Shown one piece after another: positions 25,926 to 34,493 of a stretch of 64,000 nucleotides of DNA (position 1 is its first letter; every line of letters starts with the position of its first letter). The DNA is from Cyanobacteriota bacterium (GTDB lineage Bacteria; Cyanobacteriota; Vampirovibrionia; Vampirovibrionales; Vampirovibrionaceae). The DNA is taken from contig JAIEMW010000001.1 of the NCBI GenBank assembly GCA_019751815.1, forward strand, positions 1 to 64,000, read 5' to 3'. Below the pieces are notes generated by a model. That model worked only from the letters and a program-made list of their open reading frames with translations, searched no databases and had not been told where the DNA came from. The position numbers and the translations under genes were made by a program.

Positions 25926-26312
25926 ATGTCACCGATTGGAAACGTAGCAGCAAACGCAGCCAAGGCTGGCGTAAAGGCAGCAAAAGCGGGTGCATCAAGA
26001 GCCGCTGGAAAAGCGGGCTCAACCAAAGCCGCAAAAACTGTAATACAAGACACCGTTGAAATTGCCGGAAAAAAGGCAACGACATTTTTTGAAAAAGCCA
26101 AAAAATTTATTGGCACTATTTTCAAGAAGATTAAGGCGTTTTTCACTGGACTCCTGAATAAAATTCGTGGGATTAAAAACCAAGTGCAGGAAGAAGTCCA
26201 AAAATTGAAGTCAAAAACCGAAGAAAAAGTCTCTAAATCGGTTGGTCGTTCAAAAAATAAAGCGGCTGATAGTGCAAAAAAGAAATCTGGATCAAAAGCA
26301 GCGAAATCTTAG
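25926..26312 (+). CDS. Lys/Ala-rich protein with cationic amphipathic centre
   Basis: 128 residues from the ATG at 25926, with GGGGAG 10 nt upstream (a TTG two codons earlier is too close to that site). The N-terminus repeats AAKAG-like units, the middle has an aromatic, cationic amphipathic stretch (FFEKAKKFIGTIFKKIKAFF), the C-terminus is Lys/Ser/Ala-rich like a histone H1 tail. No homologue recognised. It could bind DNA or membranes. It ends 77 nt before an intrinsic terminator. The short gap 25772-25925 has a TTGACA at 25836 without a good -10. Confidence 0.65.
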   Translation: MSPIGNVAANAAKAGVKAAKAGASRAAGKAGSTKAAKTVIQDTVEIAGKKATTFFEKAKKFIGTIFKKIKAFFTGLLNKIRGIKNQVQEEVQKLKSKTEEKVSKSVGRSKNKAADSAKKKSGSKAAKS

Positions 26313-26388
26313 TACAAAAATCTTTCTTAGAATAAAGCGACGTCGATCATTCTTTATACCGACTTAACTGCCTGCTACTCCTCTCCCT

Positions 26389-26415
26389 CACCTTGGCTAA
26401 ATCGCCAAGGTGTTT
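26389..26415 (+). terminator. Intrinsic terminator (copy 1 of a repeated hairpin)
   Basis: CACCTTGGC (26389-26397), loop TAAATC, GCCAAGGTG (26404-26412), then TTT. A perfect 9-bp stem. An identical hairpin, loop included, stands at 27037-27060 after the next gene. Confidence 0.75.
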
Positions 26416-26537
26416 ACATAGGAAGGGGAAGGAAAAGTATTTATTTACAAACTAACATCTAAATCGAATTTTCAGTTTTTTAAATAATGAATACAGATTA
26501 ATGATGCTGGTACAGACAAAAATAGGAGGTCTTCAAT

Positions 26538-26972
26538 TTGACTTCTGTCAGACAGCTTGTGCAACTTACAGTTAAAGCAACACCTCGTCCCAAAGCTCTA
26601 GCTAAAGCACTCCGACATTCTGGTCCATTTGGCCCTGGGGGGCCACCGACCCATGGCCCTTCTGGAAAGACCTTACTGGCAACAGGGGGAAAATTAAGGA
26701 TGTTGTGGGAAAAGCTAAGCTTAGCTGTGAGTGGAGTGTTTGGATCTCCAAAGAAAGTGATTCATGGCAAAGCAAAGCGTCATTCCATTACACGACATTT
26801 GAAATCTCATACTAATAGAGGAATACAAATAGTTTGGGGTGATAATCCTCGGATAGTGATCAAAGGCGTGTCCTATTCACTACATGGTGATAGGAATGAA
26901 GCTCGAATCATTATAAATGATGTCGCATATCCTTTGAAGGAAGGCATTAATTGGATACTGAGTCACAAATAA
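26538..26972 (+). CDS. Hypothetical protein, basic N-terminus and beta-strand C-terminus
   Basis: 144 residues. The TTG start is supported by a perfect AGGAGGT 8 nt upstream. Residues 1-60 are basic with a Gly/Pro turn region (GPFGPGGPPTHGPSGK); residues 95-144 look like a small beta domain (RGIQIVWGDNPRIVIKG, SYSLHGDRNEARIII). Not recognised. Flanked by two copies of the same terminator hairpin, so it is its own transcription unit. Confidence 0.65.
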   Translation: MTSVRQLVQLTVKATPRPKALAKALRHSGPFGPGGPPTHGPSGKTLLATGGKLRMLWEKLSLAVSGVFGSPKKVIHGKAKRHSITRHLKSHTNRGIQIVWGDNPRIVIKGVSYSLHGDRNEARIIINDVAYPLKEGINWILSHK

Positions 26973-27036
26973 AAATAGTTATGTTGGTGATATAGAAAGA
27001 ACTTACTCATCTTTCATATTAGCTTACCGCTTGAAA

Positions 27037-27063
27037 CACCTTGGCTAAATCGCCAAGGTGTTT
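27037..27063. terminator. Intrinsic terminator (copy 2), shared by convergent genes
   Basis: Same 9-bp stem and TAAATC loop as 26389-26412, followed by TTTGATTTT on the plus strand and preceded by AAA, so it can work for the plus-strand gene ending at 26972 and perhaps for the minus-strand gene ending at 27068. Confidence 0.75.
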
Positions 27064-27067
27064 GATT

Positions 27068-28669
27068 TTAGAAGTTCTCTATTAAAGGTCTTTCAATCGG
27101 TCTTCTCCAAGCCCAGGCAAGCGGCACGACAGTGAGAAGCAACACATTGAGAATATGGATATTTTGAAGGGCAGTAAAACTGAGCAGATGAAATAGACTC
27201 AGAAGCCAGACAAAAGTAAGAAGTCTCGGGCGGCTCTCGATCAAAAATACCAGGGGAAAAAATAAGGTGATATACCAGCTGTGAAAGACTGAACTGGCGA
27301 TCATAATCAGGATGATAAGAGACAATGTACCGGTTTCAAGATATTTTTTGGAGAGCATTTTTTCTGAAGGTTTGGGCTCAGTTTTTGAGAATTGATAAAA
27401 GCCAAGCCAAAGCCACAAAATGAGAGCACTACTGACAGCAAGCAAGAGCTGTTTCAATACACTGGCAAAGGGGTCTATCCATGTGTTGAGAGACGGAAAC
27501 CAATGACTGAGCCAATGTGCCAAATAGTATACCGTTCGGTAACAAAAAGAGTGGACAGAAAACTGACTGATACCAATGGTTTGGGTCATCCCATGGTAAA
27601 AATTTAAAAAATTGTTGGTGGGAAACAATCCGAGTAAGAGTGTCAATGCAATTGCTGAACCACAACCTAAGAATAAATTTCTCCAGGATTTCTGAATCCA
27701 GAATAGTACTACCCAACCAGGAAAAAAGACGCCACTGACGTATTTTATCCAGAGAGAGGCGGTTAAAAAGAGCATGCTGGTGATACTGTTATTATGTTTA
27801 AGAGTGAGTGCCCAGAACGCAGCCAGGATCAACACAGAGAGCAAAATATCATTGTGCCCAATCGCCACAGTCTGAAGCAAAATCAAGGGATTACAAGCGA
27901 CGATAAACAGCCTTGTCAACGGCTTATCCAGTGAGTAGTATCTGGCTAAATAGAAGAAGCATTGAGAGGCGGCAAATAATGCAAGACTATTGAGTGTTTT
28001 AAAAATTAAGAAGCAGGCGATAAAACTGTGTTGTGCCCAATAGGCCAGTAACCAGCACAGCCCATTAAATAAAAAACCATAGGGTTTTGGCGAATCGGCC
28101 CAGTGTTCATGAAGCATCGGATTCGTCTGCCAATTTGGAATGGAAGAAATAACATCTAAATACGGGTTTTTCCCGTAGTCGAGCTGTAAAACACCGATAT
28201 CAATATAGCCGTATAAGTCCCGCGAATTAAAGGGAATGACCCAAATCAAGATAAAACACGTCCACAAAAGGCTGCGCTGGATCCACATGCGCAATTTTTC
28301 TGACTCACTATCATCTGGCTCTGAACAGAAGAGGCGCTTGCAGCTGAGGACATAGGCCAAACCAGCCATGATAATACCCGTGATCTTGATGATCTCAAGT
28401 ATCGTTCGTAAGCTTTTAGGAGGCACCCCCAAGACGGACCAACCGCTGAATTTATCCGGTCGCCATGCGGAATTGACGAAGCTTGAGAATTGCTGATCTA
28501 CAGAAAGTGCAGTGTGGTTGATGGGAGCATCTTGGCAGAAATAGCCCCACAAAAAAATGAACGTGGGGGTGAGTAATAGCGCGTAAGCAAACAGACTCAA
28601 AAATCCAAGACGTTTGAGTGAGAGAAGCTTGAGTGAGAAATCTTTGGTCAAGTTTAACGGTAGGCTCAA
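27068..28669 (-). CDS. Polytopic membrane glycosyltransferase (polyprenol-phosphate mannosyltransferase-like)
   Basis: 533 residues with about 12 hydrophobic segments. The first periplasmic loop has an RDLYGYIDIG acidic motif, and FIVACNPLILLQTVAIGHND carries the conserved P-x-x-L..H-N-D pattern of GT-C enzymes of the MptA/MptB and GT87 type. It would transfer a sugar, probably mannose, from a lipid phosphate carrier on the outer face of the membrane. Substrate inferred from resemblance only. The TTG start lies 6 nt after sucD, so it may be transcribed with sucCD, though function is unrelated. Confidence 0.72.
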   Translation of the reverse strand: MSLPLNLTKDFSLKLLSLKRLGFLSLFAYALLLTPTFIFLWGYFCQDAPINHTALSVDQQFSSFVNSAWRPDKFSGWSVLGVPPKSLRTILEIIKITGIIMAGLAYVLSCKRLFCSEPDDSESEKLRMWIQRSLLWTCFILIWVIPFNSRDLYGYIDIGVLQLDYGKNPYLDVISSIPNWQTNPMLHEHWADSPKPYGFLFNGLCWLLAYWAQHSFIACFLIFKTLNSLALFAASQCFFYLARYYSLDKPLTRLFIVACNPLILLQTVAIGHNDILLSVLILAAFWALTLKHNNSITSMLFLTASLWIKYVSGVFFPGWVVLFWIQKSWRNLFLGCGSAIALTLLLGLFPTNNFLNFYHGMTQTIGISQFSVHSFCYRTVYYLAHWLSHWFPSLNTWIDPFASVLKQLLLAVSSALILWLWLGFYQFSKTEPKPSEKMLSKKYLETGTLSLIILIMIASSVFHSWYITLFFPLVFLIESRPRLLTFVWLLSLFHLLSFTALQNIHILNVLLLTVVPLAWAWRRPIERPLIENF

Positions 28670-28675
28670 GTGAGG

Positions 28676-29560
28676 TTAAGCCATTACTTTGGCAACCGTC
28701 TCGCCAATCACTGCGGGGCTCTCGACAACATGGATGCCCGCGGCTTTGAGGGCGGCCATTTTTTCAGAAGCGGTCCCATGACCACCGGAAATAATGGCAC
28801 CCGCGTGACCCATCCGTTTACCAGGAGGGGCTGTTTGACCGGCGATAAAACACACAATCGGTTTGCTCACATTGGCTTTAGCAAATAGGGCGGCTTCTTC
28901 TTCGGCAGAACCCCCAATTTCACCAATCATCACAATTGCTTTGGTTTCCGGATCAGCTTCAAACAGTGTCAAGCAGTCAATAAAATTGGTGCCATTGACG
29001 GGGTCGCCGCCGATACCAATACAGGTCGATTGTCCAATACCCCGCTGGGTGAGTTGATCAACCGCTTCATAGGTGAGTGTCCCAGAGCGAGAAACAACAC
29101 CGACGGGTCCTTTTTTGTGGATATGGCCAGGCATAATGCCAATTTTGGCCAAATCCGGTGAGATCACCCCAGGGCAATTGGGGCCAATCAGGCGGGTGGT
29201 GGGGGTGGATTTGAGAAATTCTTTGACTTTCACCATGTCATTGACGGGGATACCTTCGGTAATGCAGATAACCAGTGAGATGCCCGCGGCAGCCGCTTCC
29301 ATAATCGCATCAGCCGCAAAGGGGGGTGGGACAAAAATCACAGAGGTATTGGCGCCGGTTTGTTGAACCGCATCGGCGACCGTATTAAAAATGGGGACGG
29401 CTTTTCCTGCAACATCAACCGAGGTCCCGCCTTTGCCGGGAGTTACCCCGCCTACCACTTGCGTACCGTACTTAATACACTGCTCTGCGTGGAACATCCC
29501 TTCACGCCCGGTCAGACCTTGGACGATGAGTTTTGTTTTTTGATCAACCAGAACGGCCAT
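28676..29560 (-). CDS. sucD: Succinyl-CoA synthetase alpha subunit
   Basis: 294 residues, standard length. [15 protein letters not shown] is the CoA-binding Rossmann start, [10 protein letters not shown] and [14 protein letters not shown] follow, and [12 protein letters not shown] has the phosphorylated active-site histidine. Forms the TCA-cycle enzyme that makes ATP or GTP from succinyl-CoA together with SucC. Second gene of sucCD. Confidence 0.97.
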   Translation of the reverse strand: MAVLVDQKTKLIVQGLTGREGMFHAEQCIKYGTQVVGGVTPGKGGTSVDVAGKAVPIFNTVADAVQQTGANTSVIFVPPPFAADAIMEAAAAGISLVICITEGIPVNDMVKVKEFLKSTPTTRLIGPNCPGVISPDLAKIGIMPGHIHKKGPVGVVSRSGTLTYEAVDQLTQRGIGQSTCIGIGGDPVNGTNFIDCLTLFEADPETKAIVMIGEIGGSAEEEAALFAKANVSKPIVCFIAGQTAPPGKRMGHAGAIISGGHGTASEKMAALKAAGIHVVESPAVIGETVAKVMA

Positions 29561-29578
29561 AATGTGGTGTTCCCTTTC

Positions 29579-30757
29579 TTAACTTGAAGCAACGGGCTGC
29601 TTAATTGCAGCAACAACAGCTTTTGCGGCTTCTTCCATGGTTTCAGCCACAGCGTATTTTAGTCCTGAGCCTGAAAGAATCGCTTTGCCTTCGGCAACAT
29701 TGGTTCCCTTCATCCGGATAACGAGGGGTAGCTTCATATCCAGTTTTGAGGCAGCTTTGACCACGCCGTCCGCGAGTAAATCGCAACGCAGAATGCCACC
29801 AAAAATATTGATGAAGACCACTTCCACATTGGGATCGCTCAGCAAGATACGGAAGGCGTTTTCTAACGCCTCTGGGCTGGCGCTGCCGCCTACATCCAAA
29901 AAGTTAGCAGGGCTGGCCCCGTATAGTTTGATAATGTCCATGGTGGCCATTGCCAGTCCGGCGCCGTTCACCATGCAAGCCACGGTGCCGTCTAACTTAA
30001 TGTAGTTCAGGCTGTATTTAGACGCTTCTACTTCCAAGGGATCTTCCTCATCGGTATCGCGCATGCCCGCTACATCGGGGTGACGGTACTGGGCGTTGTC
30101 ATCAAAATTGACTTTTCCGTCGAGGGCAAAGACACGGTTATCCTCAGTGACAACCAGCGGGTTAATTTCTAACAAGGAGCAGTCCATTGTTTCGTAGAGC
30201 TTGTAGAGGTTGGTGATCAGTCGAACAGCCTCTTTCATCCCAGCGGCGGGGATATCCAAGGCATAAGCAATTTTACGTGCTTGAAACGCTTGCATGCCGA
30301 GTGTGGGGTGAATGTACTCTTTGATGATTTTTTCTGGGGTTTTGGCCGCCACTTCTTCAATATCCATACCGCCTGCTTGGCTTGCCATCACCACGGGTTG
30401 GGATTTAGCACGGTCTAGAATGATACTGATATAGAGTTCTCGCGCAATGGCTGAGGCCTCTTCCACCAAAACAGATTTTACTTTTTTGCCTTCAGGGCCT
30501 GTTTGATGGGTGACCAACTGCATGCCGAGAATATCGTTTGCGGCTTTTTCCACATCCTCGATGGTTTTCACCACACGGACACCCCCGCCTTTGCCCCGGC
30601 CGCCCGCATGGATTTGGGCTTTAACAACCCAAGCGGTTGAACTCAGCTTTTGTGCAATGCCAACCGCTTCTTTGGCTGTGAAGGCCACATCCCCGTTCGG
30701 CACTGGAATGTCAAATTGGCGAAAGAGGGCTTTGGCTTGGTACTCATGAATTTTCAT
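29579..30757 (-). CDS. sucC: Succinyl-CoA synthetase beta subunit
   Basis: 392 residues. The ATP-grasp domain opens with MKIHEYQAKALFRQF and has VVKAQIHAGGRGKGGGVRV; LLEINPLVVTEDNRVFALD gives the metal-binding residues and INIFGGILRCD the histidine-loop contact. AAGGA lies before the ATG. 18 nt separate it from sucD. The CoA-transferase genes at 36140-37569 act on the same metabolite. Confidence 0.97.
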   Translation of the reverse strand: MKIHEYQAKALFRQFDIPVPNGDVAFTAKEAVGIAQKLSSTAWVVKAQIHAGGRGKGGGVRVVKTIEDVEKAANDILGMQLVTHQTGPEGKKVKSVLVEEASAIARELYISIILDRAKSQPVVMASQAGGMDIEEVAAKTPEKIIKEYIHPTLGMQAFQARKIAYALDIPAAGMKEAVRLITNLYKLYETMDCSLLEINPLVVTEDNRVFALDGKVNFDDNAQYRHPDVAGMRDTDEEDPLEVEASKYSLNYIKLDGTVACMVNGAGLAMATMDIIKLYGASPANFLDVGGSASPEALENAFRILLSDPNVEVVFINIFGGILRCDLLADGVVKAASKLDMKLPLVIRMKGTNVAEGKAILSGSGLKYAVAETMEEAAKAVVAAIKQPVASS

Positions 30758-30781
30758 AAATTTGGGTGTCCTTGCAGGTAA

Positions 30782-31177
30782 TTAGCTATCAGACTCTTCT
30801 TCCTCATCGTGATCCGCAATTTCCAGTTCAAACCCTTCTTCTGCGGCAATTTTTTCGATGAAGGCTACCACGCGGTCAAACTCATCTTTGTCATCAATCG
30901 ATTCATACACCTGATCGTCACCGTCCATCACGACGCGCATCACGACGACTTCTTCATCGTATTCTTCGTCATCTTCTTCGTCGTCGCCTTCGCTGGCTGC
31001 TTGAGTCGCCTCTTCGGTCTCGGCTTCATCATCCTCTTCTTCGCTGCCTTGGTAAATCAACAAGGCGTAGCGTTGACCTTCAATTTCATACTCATCCACT
31101 TTTTCAAAGATATGAACCTGACCATCTTCATCTGTGGTCTCGATAATATCTGGGCCGTAACGACCGTTGCTTTCCAT
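30782..31177 (-). CDS. DUF1292-family acidic protein
   Basis: 131 residues. DIIETTDEDGQVHIFEKVDE and YALLIYQG match DUF1292 (YrzB type), usually 80-100 residues; here an acidic Asp/Glu-rich insertion (about 56-85) lengthens it, before VVMRVVMDGDDQVYESI. Function of the family is not established. It lies 24 nt upstream of sucC on the same strand and 85 nt downstream of the helicase gene. Confidence 0.8.
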   Translation of the reverse strand: MESNGRYGPDIIETTDEDGQVHIFEKVDEYEIEGQRYALLIYQGSEEEDDEAETEEATQAASEGDDEEDDEEYDEEVVVMRVVMDGDDQVYESIDDKDEFDRVVAFIEKIAAEEGFELEIADHDEEEESDS

Positions 31178-31262
31178 TGACGCCTACTTCCTGTTTCAAA
31201 TAAAAATACAAAATCTGTGTGCTGGGGAGTGTAACACAAAGAAACCGCAAGATGGAGAGGGG

Positions 31263-33305
31263 TCAATCAGTCCTGTCACTCGGGCTTTTGATGCCATTTT
31301 GATGCCATTGATATAGGGCATCCCATTGGGTGATAACCGGTGCTGATGGCAAACTCGATAAAATCTTACGGCCGTAGCCTTTGCTATGGATTCTGGGATC
31401 CAGCAGCGCGACAATGCCATGGTCGTCTTTTCTGCGAATCAATCTGCCAACGCCTTGTTTCAGGCGAATAATCGCTTGTGGAAGGACGAGATTATTAAAC
31501 CAGTCGCCCCCAGAGGCTTTCACTCTATCAATCAAGGCTTGATTGACAGGATCATCTGGGTGAGAAAAGGGAAGTTTGTCAATAATCACACAGCTAAGCT
31601 GACTTCCAGGTACGTCAATGCCCTCCCAAAACGTGGCAGTGGCGAATAAAACACTGTTGGGGGTTGTTTTAAACCATTCAAGCAAACGGTGCCTGGGTAG
31701 TTCTCCTTGTACACGGCACTCAAAGGGGAGTTTGGGGATCAGTGCGTTTGCCGTCTGGTTCATCGTGTCGTAACTGGTGCTTAAGACAAAACTGGCGCCG
31801 TTATTTAACCGCAGCAGACGCTCTGTCTCTGCGATGAGCGCCGCTGTATAGTCTGGGTGGGAGGGTTCGGGCATGTTGCTTGGGATGTAGTAAACACATT
31901 GCTCATCGTACTGAAATGGACTTGCCAATATCAGTGACTGGGTGTCTTTTGGCAGGCCTAAGTCCTGAATAAAATACTGGTTGGAGCGGTTAACCGCCAG
32001 AGTCGCACTGGTGAAAATCGCTTGCTTCTGCTGCCAAAGCAAATCATGGAGGTGGGTTGCAACATCCAATGGTGTCGATTTTAGCTCAAAATGAAGTCTT
32101 GATGGGTCTACTTCCATCCAGTTGACACGTGGTGAGTGAGGTTCAGCTTCTGTAAAATAGCCCCAGCGAAGAATTAATTCTTCGAGTTGCTGTAAGTACT
32201 TTGTCTTTCGAACAGTGGCTCTGTCCCTATCTAAATCGCTTTCAAATAAAGGTATTTGTGCAACATCTATGCCGGATAACCAGTCCACCATGGAGGAAAG
32301 ATACTCTTGAAATTTATCAATATGAGCCATCCAGTAGCTATCTGGATAAAAGCGAGTGGTCTTTTGTCCACTACCTGTGTTGTGGCGAAAAACCCATTCC
32401 AAAAGACCTGCCTGTGTATGAATCAGGGGGTTCATCAGATCTTCAGGAATTGCTTGAACATGGCGTTGAATTTTCTGTAGGAGCTTGCTGGTGGTGAGTT
32501 TGCCGATACGAACGGTAAGTGCCTGCAGGGCCGCACGTTTGAGATGGTGGGCCTCATCAAAAATAACCGTATGATGCGGTGGCAATAAGGAGTGTCCAGA
32601 AACCAGATCTTGAAGATAGAGGGCATGATTGGTAATAATTAAACTGGCTTTGTCGAGATTCTCTCTGGCCAATCGATAAGGGTTCTCTCTAAAGTAATGA
32701 CATTTAGGACCCAGACAGTCGTCCGTTTCGGATGCCATCTCGTCCCAGACATCTTTGGGGAGAGCAAAATCCAGGTTGGCCTGATCGCCGTCCCAACCTT
32801 CTGCAAGGGCGGTGACTAATACGTTTTGAAACAGCTTTTGTTTCGGGTGCGTGTTGAGCTGGACCGACCACTCGTCCATTTTTTGGATGCACAAATAATT
32901 ACTCCGGCCTTTCACCAATCGGGTCTTCATCGTTTCTTCTAGACCCAGTGCTTGCAGTAAAAAGGGGATGTCTTTGTGGACAAGTTGTTCTTGCAGAGCG
33001 ATGGTGCCAGTCGAAATCACAATTGGCCCATTGTCTCCTTGCCTATCCCCATTCATATCTCTCTGATGGATAATTGCAGGAATCAGATAGGCAAATGATT
33101 TGCCCGAACCGGTGCCGGCTTCAATCACCAAAGACTCACTACTGCTTAAGGCCTCTGCAATGGAGAGCAGCATTTTTTCTTGAGAGGGCCGTCTTTCGAC
33201 AGTATTGTCACTGGCGCCCTTAGAAGCTCCCATGACGGAGAGCACTTCTTCGTAAGCAGCCTGAGTGGTGCTGATTTCAGAGGAGTGAATGCTAACAATT
33301 GGCAA
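31263..33305 (-). CDS. dinG: DinG-type (XPD-like) DNA helicase with incomplete Fe-S cysteine set
   Basis: 680 residues. Walker A EAGTGSGKS (62-70), HHTVIFDEAHHLKR with DEAH (250-253), FATATFWEGIDVPG and RLKQGVGRLIR as helicase motifs V and VI. Three cysteines of the Fe-S pocket are present (Cys139 in SNYLC, Cys197 and Cys202 in CLGPKC), but the fourth position, six residues later, is Asn208. Iron-sulphur DinG enzymes use four. No N-terminal exonuclease domain. TTG start at 33305; the ATG at 33230 is an alternative because the motif ERRPSQEKML lies just after it. Acts in DNA repair or replication-transcription conflict. Confidence 0.88.
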   Translation of the reverse strand: MPIVSIHSSEISTTQAAYEEVLSVMGASKGASDNTVERRPSQEKMLLSIAEALSSSESLVIEAGTGSGKSFAYLIPAIIHQRDMNGDRQGDNGPIVISTGTIALQEQLVHKDIPFLLQALGLEETMKTRLVKGRSNYLCIQKMDEWSVQLNTHPKQKLFQNVLVTALAEGWDGDQANLDFALPKDVWDEMASETDDCLGPKCHYFRENPYRLARENLDKASLIITNHALYLQDLVSGHSLLPPHHTVIFDEAHHLKRAALQALTVRIGKLTTSKLLQKIQRHVQAIPEDLMNPLIHTQAGLLEWVFRHNTGSGQKTTRFYPDSYWMAHIDKFQEYLSSMVDWLSGIDVAQIPLFESDLDRDRATVRKTKYLQQLEELILRWGYFTEAEPHSPRVNWMEVDPSRLHFELKSTPLDVATHLHDLLWQQKQAIFTSATLAVNRSNQYFIQDLGLPKDTQSLILASPFQYDEQCVYYIPSNMPEPSHPDYTAALIAETERLLRLNNGASFVLSTSYDTMNQTANALIPKLPFECRVQGELPRHRLLEWFKTTPNSVLFATATFWEGIDVPGSQLSCVIIDKLPFSHPDDPVNQALIDRVKASGGDWFNNLVLPQAIIRLKQGVGRLIRRKDDHGIVALLDPRIHSKGYGRKILSSLPSAPVITQWDALYQWHQNGIKSPSDRTD

Positions 33306-33439
33306 GGGAGAGGACCTCTCAGTAGAAGGCTTTTGACAGAAGCCTTTAGTCTTTGGTGCGCTTACTTAGGGTATGATAAAGCGAAAGAGATTTCATGTCA
33401 GAGATTTCATGTATTAGAAGATGAGTTGAGAGCGCTCTT

Positions 33440-34480
33440 ATGCTGATTGCACGTCCACTCCAATCAGACAATATCAACACAGTGGGCCCTTTGCTGGCAC
33501 CCATGTATCAGGATTTTTTTTCTACAGCCAAAGACAAGTACCATTGGGACCTGGAGCCCATTGAGTTTACCGCTCTGTGTAATGCCATTCAACACCAAGT
33601 CGTTCGGGGCTACTGGATTGAAGATACGGGAGAAGATGAGCCACTTGGCTTGATGCTGTATACGTTGGAGCCTCATCAGGCTATTGAAATCAACTTATTG
33701 CTGATTCCTGAAGAACGGGACTGGAAATCAGCAATCGATGTTCTCATGCGGCGGTTCTTAGTGGATATTCAAGCACTTCCTGGCTGGAATACCGTTAGTT
33801 TTGCGATGTTGGGGATTCAAAACCGCTTTATTCGGACAATGCCCTGGTATGGTTTTAAACCGATTGGCCAGACCGTCCTCAAGCTAAGTGTGTCTGATCC
33901 CATTGCGGTTCAACTGTTTATGCAGTATCCCCTAGAACCCTTGCCGGAATCTTACCGTCTTAGTAGCTGGGAGCCCTCATATGGGGGGGATACTTCACTT
34001 GCAGTTCATGCGGCTTTTTCAAATGCATCAGATGCATTGTGGGACCCCCGCTTTAGGACAGAATCTGGTTGCAGGCAGGTGGTTAGCATGATGACATCGC
34101 ATCAAATGGGAAAGTTTTACCCTGAGGCAACCAGCCTACTGCTGAAGAACGACCGGGTGGTCGGCTTTTGCTTTTGTGTCGAAACCAACGCTGTCCAAGG
34201 GAATATTCCTTTGATTGGTATTTTGCCCGAAGAAAAAGGCAACCGTTACGGTCATCATCTGCTGAAAAGAACAGTTCACAGAAGCTTAGAAGACTTTATG
34301 GCCGAAAAAAACTCACTGATGTCAATTACTGCCACCACAGATACCGAAAATTTCCCCGCCCTGCATATGTACCGCCATCTGGGTTTTGATGAAGGGAATC
34401 ATTACCCCCATGTCTATTTAACGCCGGATACGTTAAAATCATCCTTTGTAGCAAAAACGCTGGCAAAACAGTTGAACTAA
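33440..34480 (+). CDS. Tandem-domain GNAT acetyltransferase
   Basis: 346 residues with two GNAT-like halves. The N-terminal half (1-150) has LIARPLQSDNINTVGPLL and a degenerate CoA site. The C-terminal half has IPLIGILPEEKGNRYGHHLL, in which the acetyl-CoA loop reads E-x-x-G-N-R-Y-G, and ENFPALHMYRHLGFDEG, a usual motif B. Substrate unknown. It ends 13 nt before the PRMT-like gene, so the two form an operon. Confidence 0.8.
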   Translation: MLIARPLQSDNINTVGPLLAPMYQDFFSTAKDKYHWDLEPIEFTALCNAIQHQVVRGYWIEDTGEDEPLGLMLYTLEPHQAIEINLLLIPEERDWKSAIDVLMRRFLVDIQALPGWNTVSFAMLGIQNRFIRTMPWYGFKPIGQTVLKLSVSDPIAVQLFMQYPLEPLPESYRLSSWEPSYGGDTSLAVHAAFSNASDALWDPRFRTESGCRQVVSMMTSHQMGKFYPEATSLLLKNDRVVGFCFCVETNAVQGNIPLIGILPEEKGNRYGHHLLKRTVHRSLEDFMAEKNSLMSITATTDTENFPALHMYRHLGFDEGNHYPHVYLTPDTLKSSFVAKTLAKQLN

Positions 34481-34493
34481 AGGATATCTTTCC

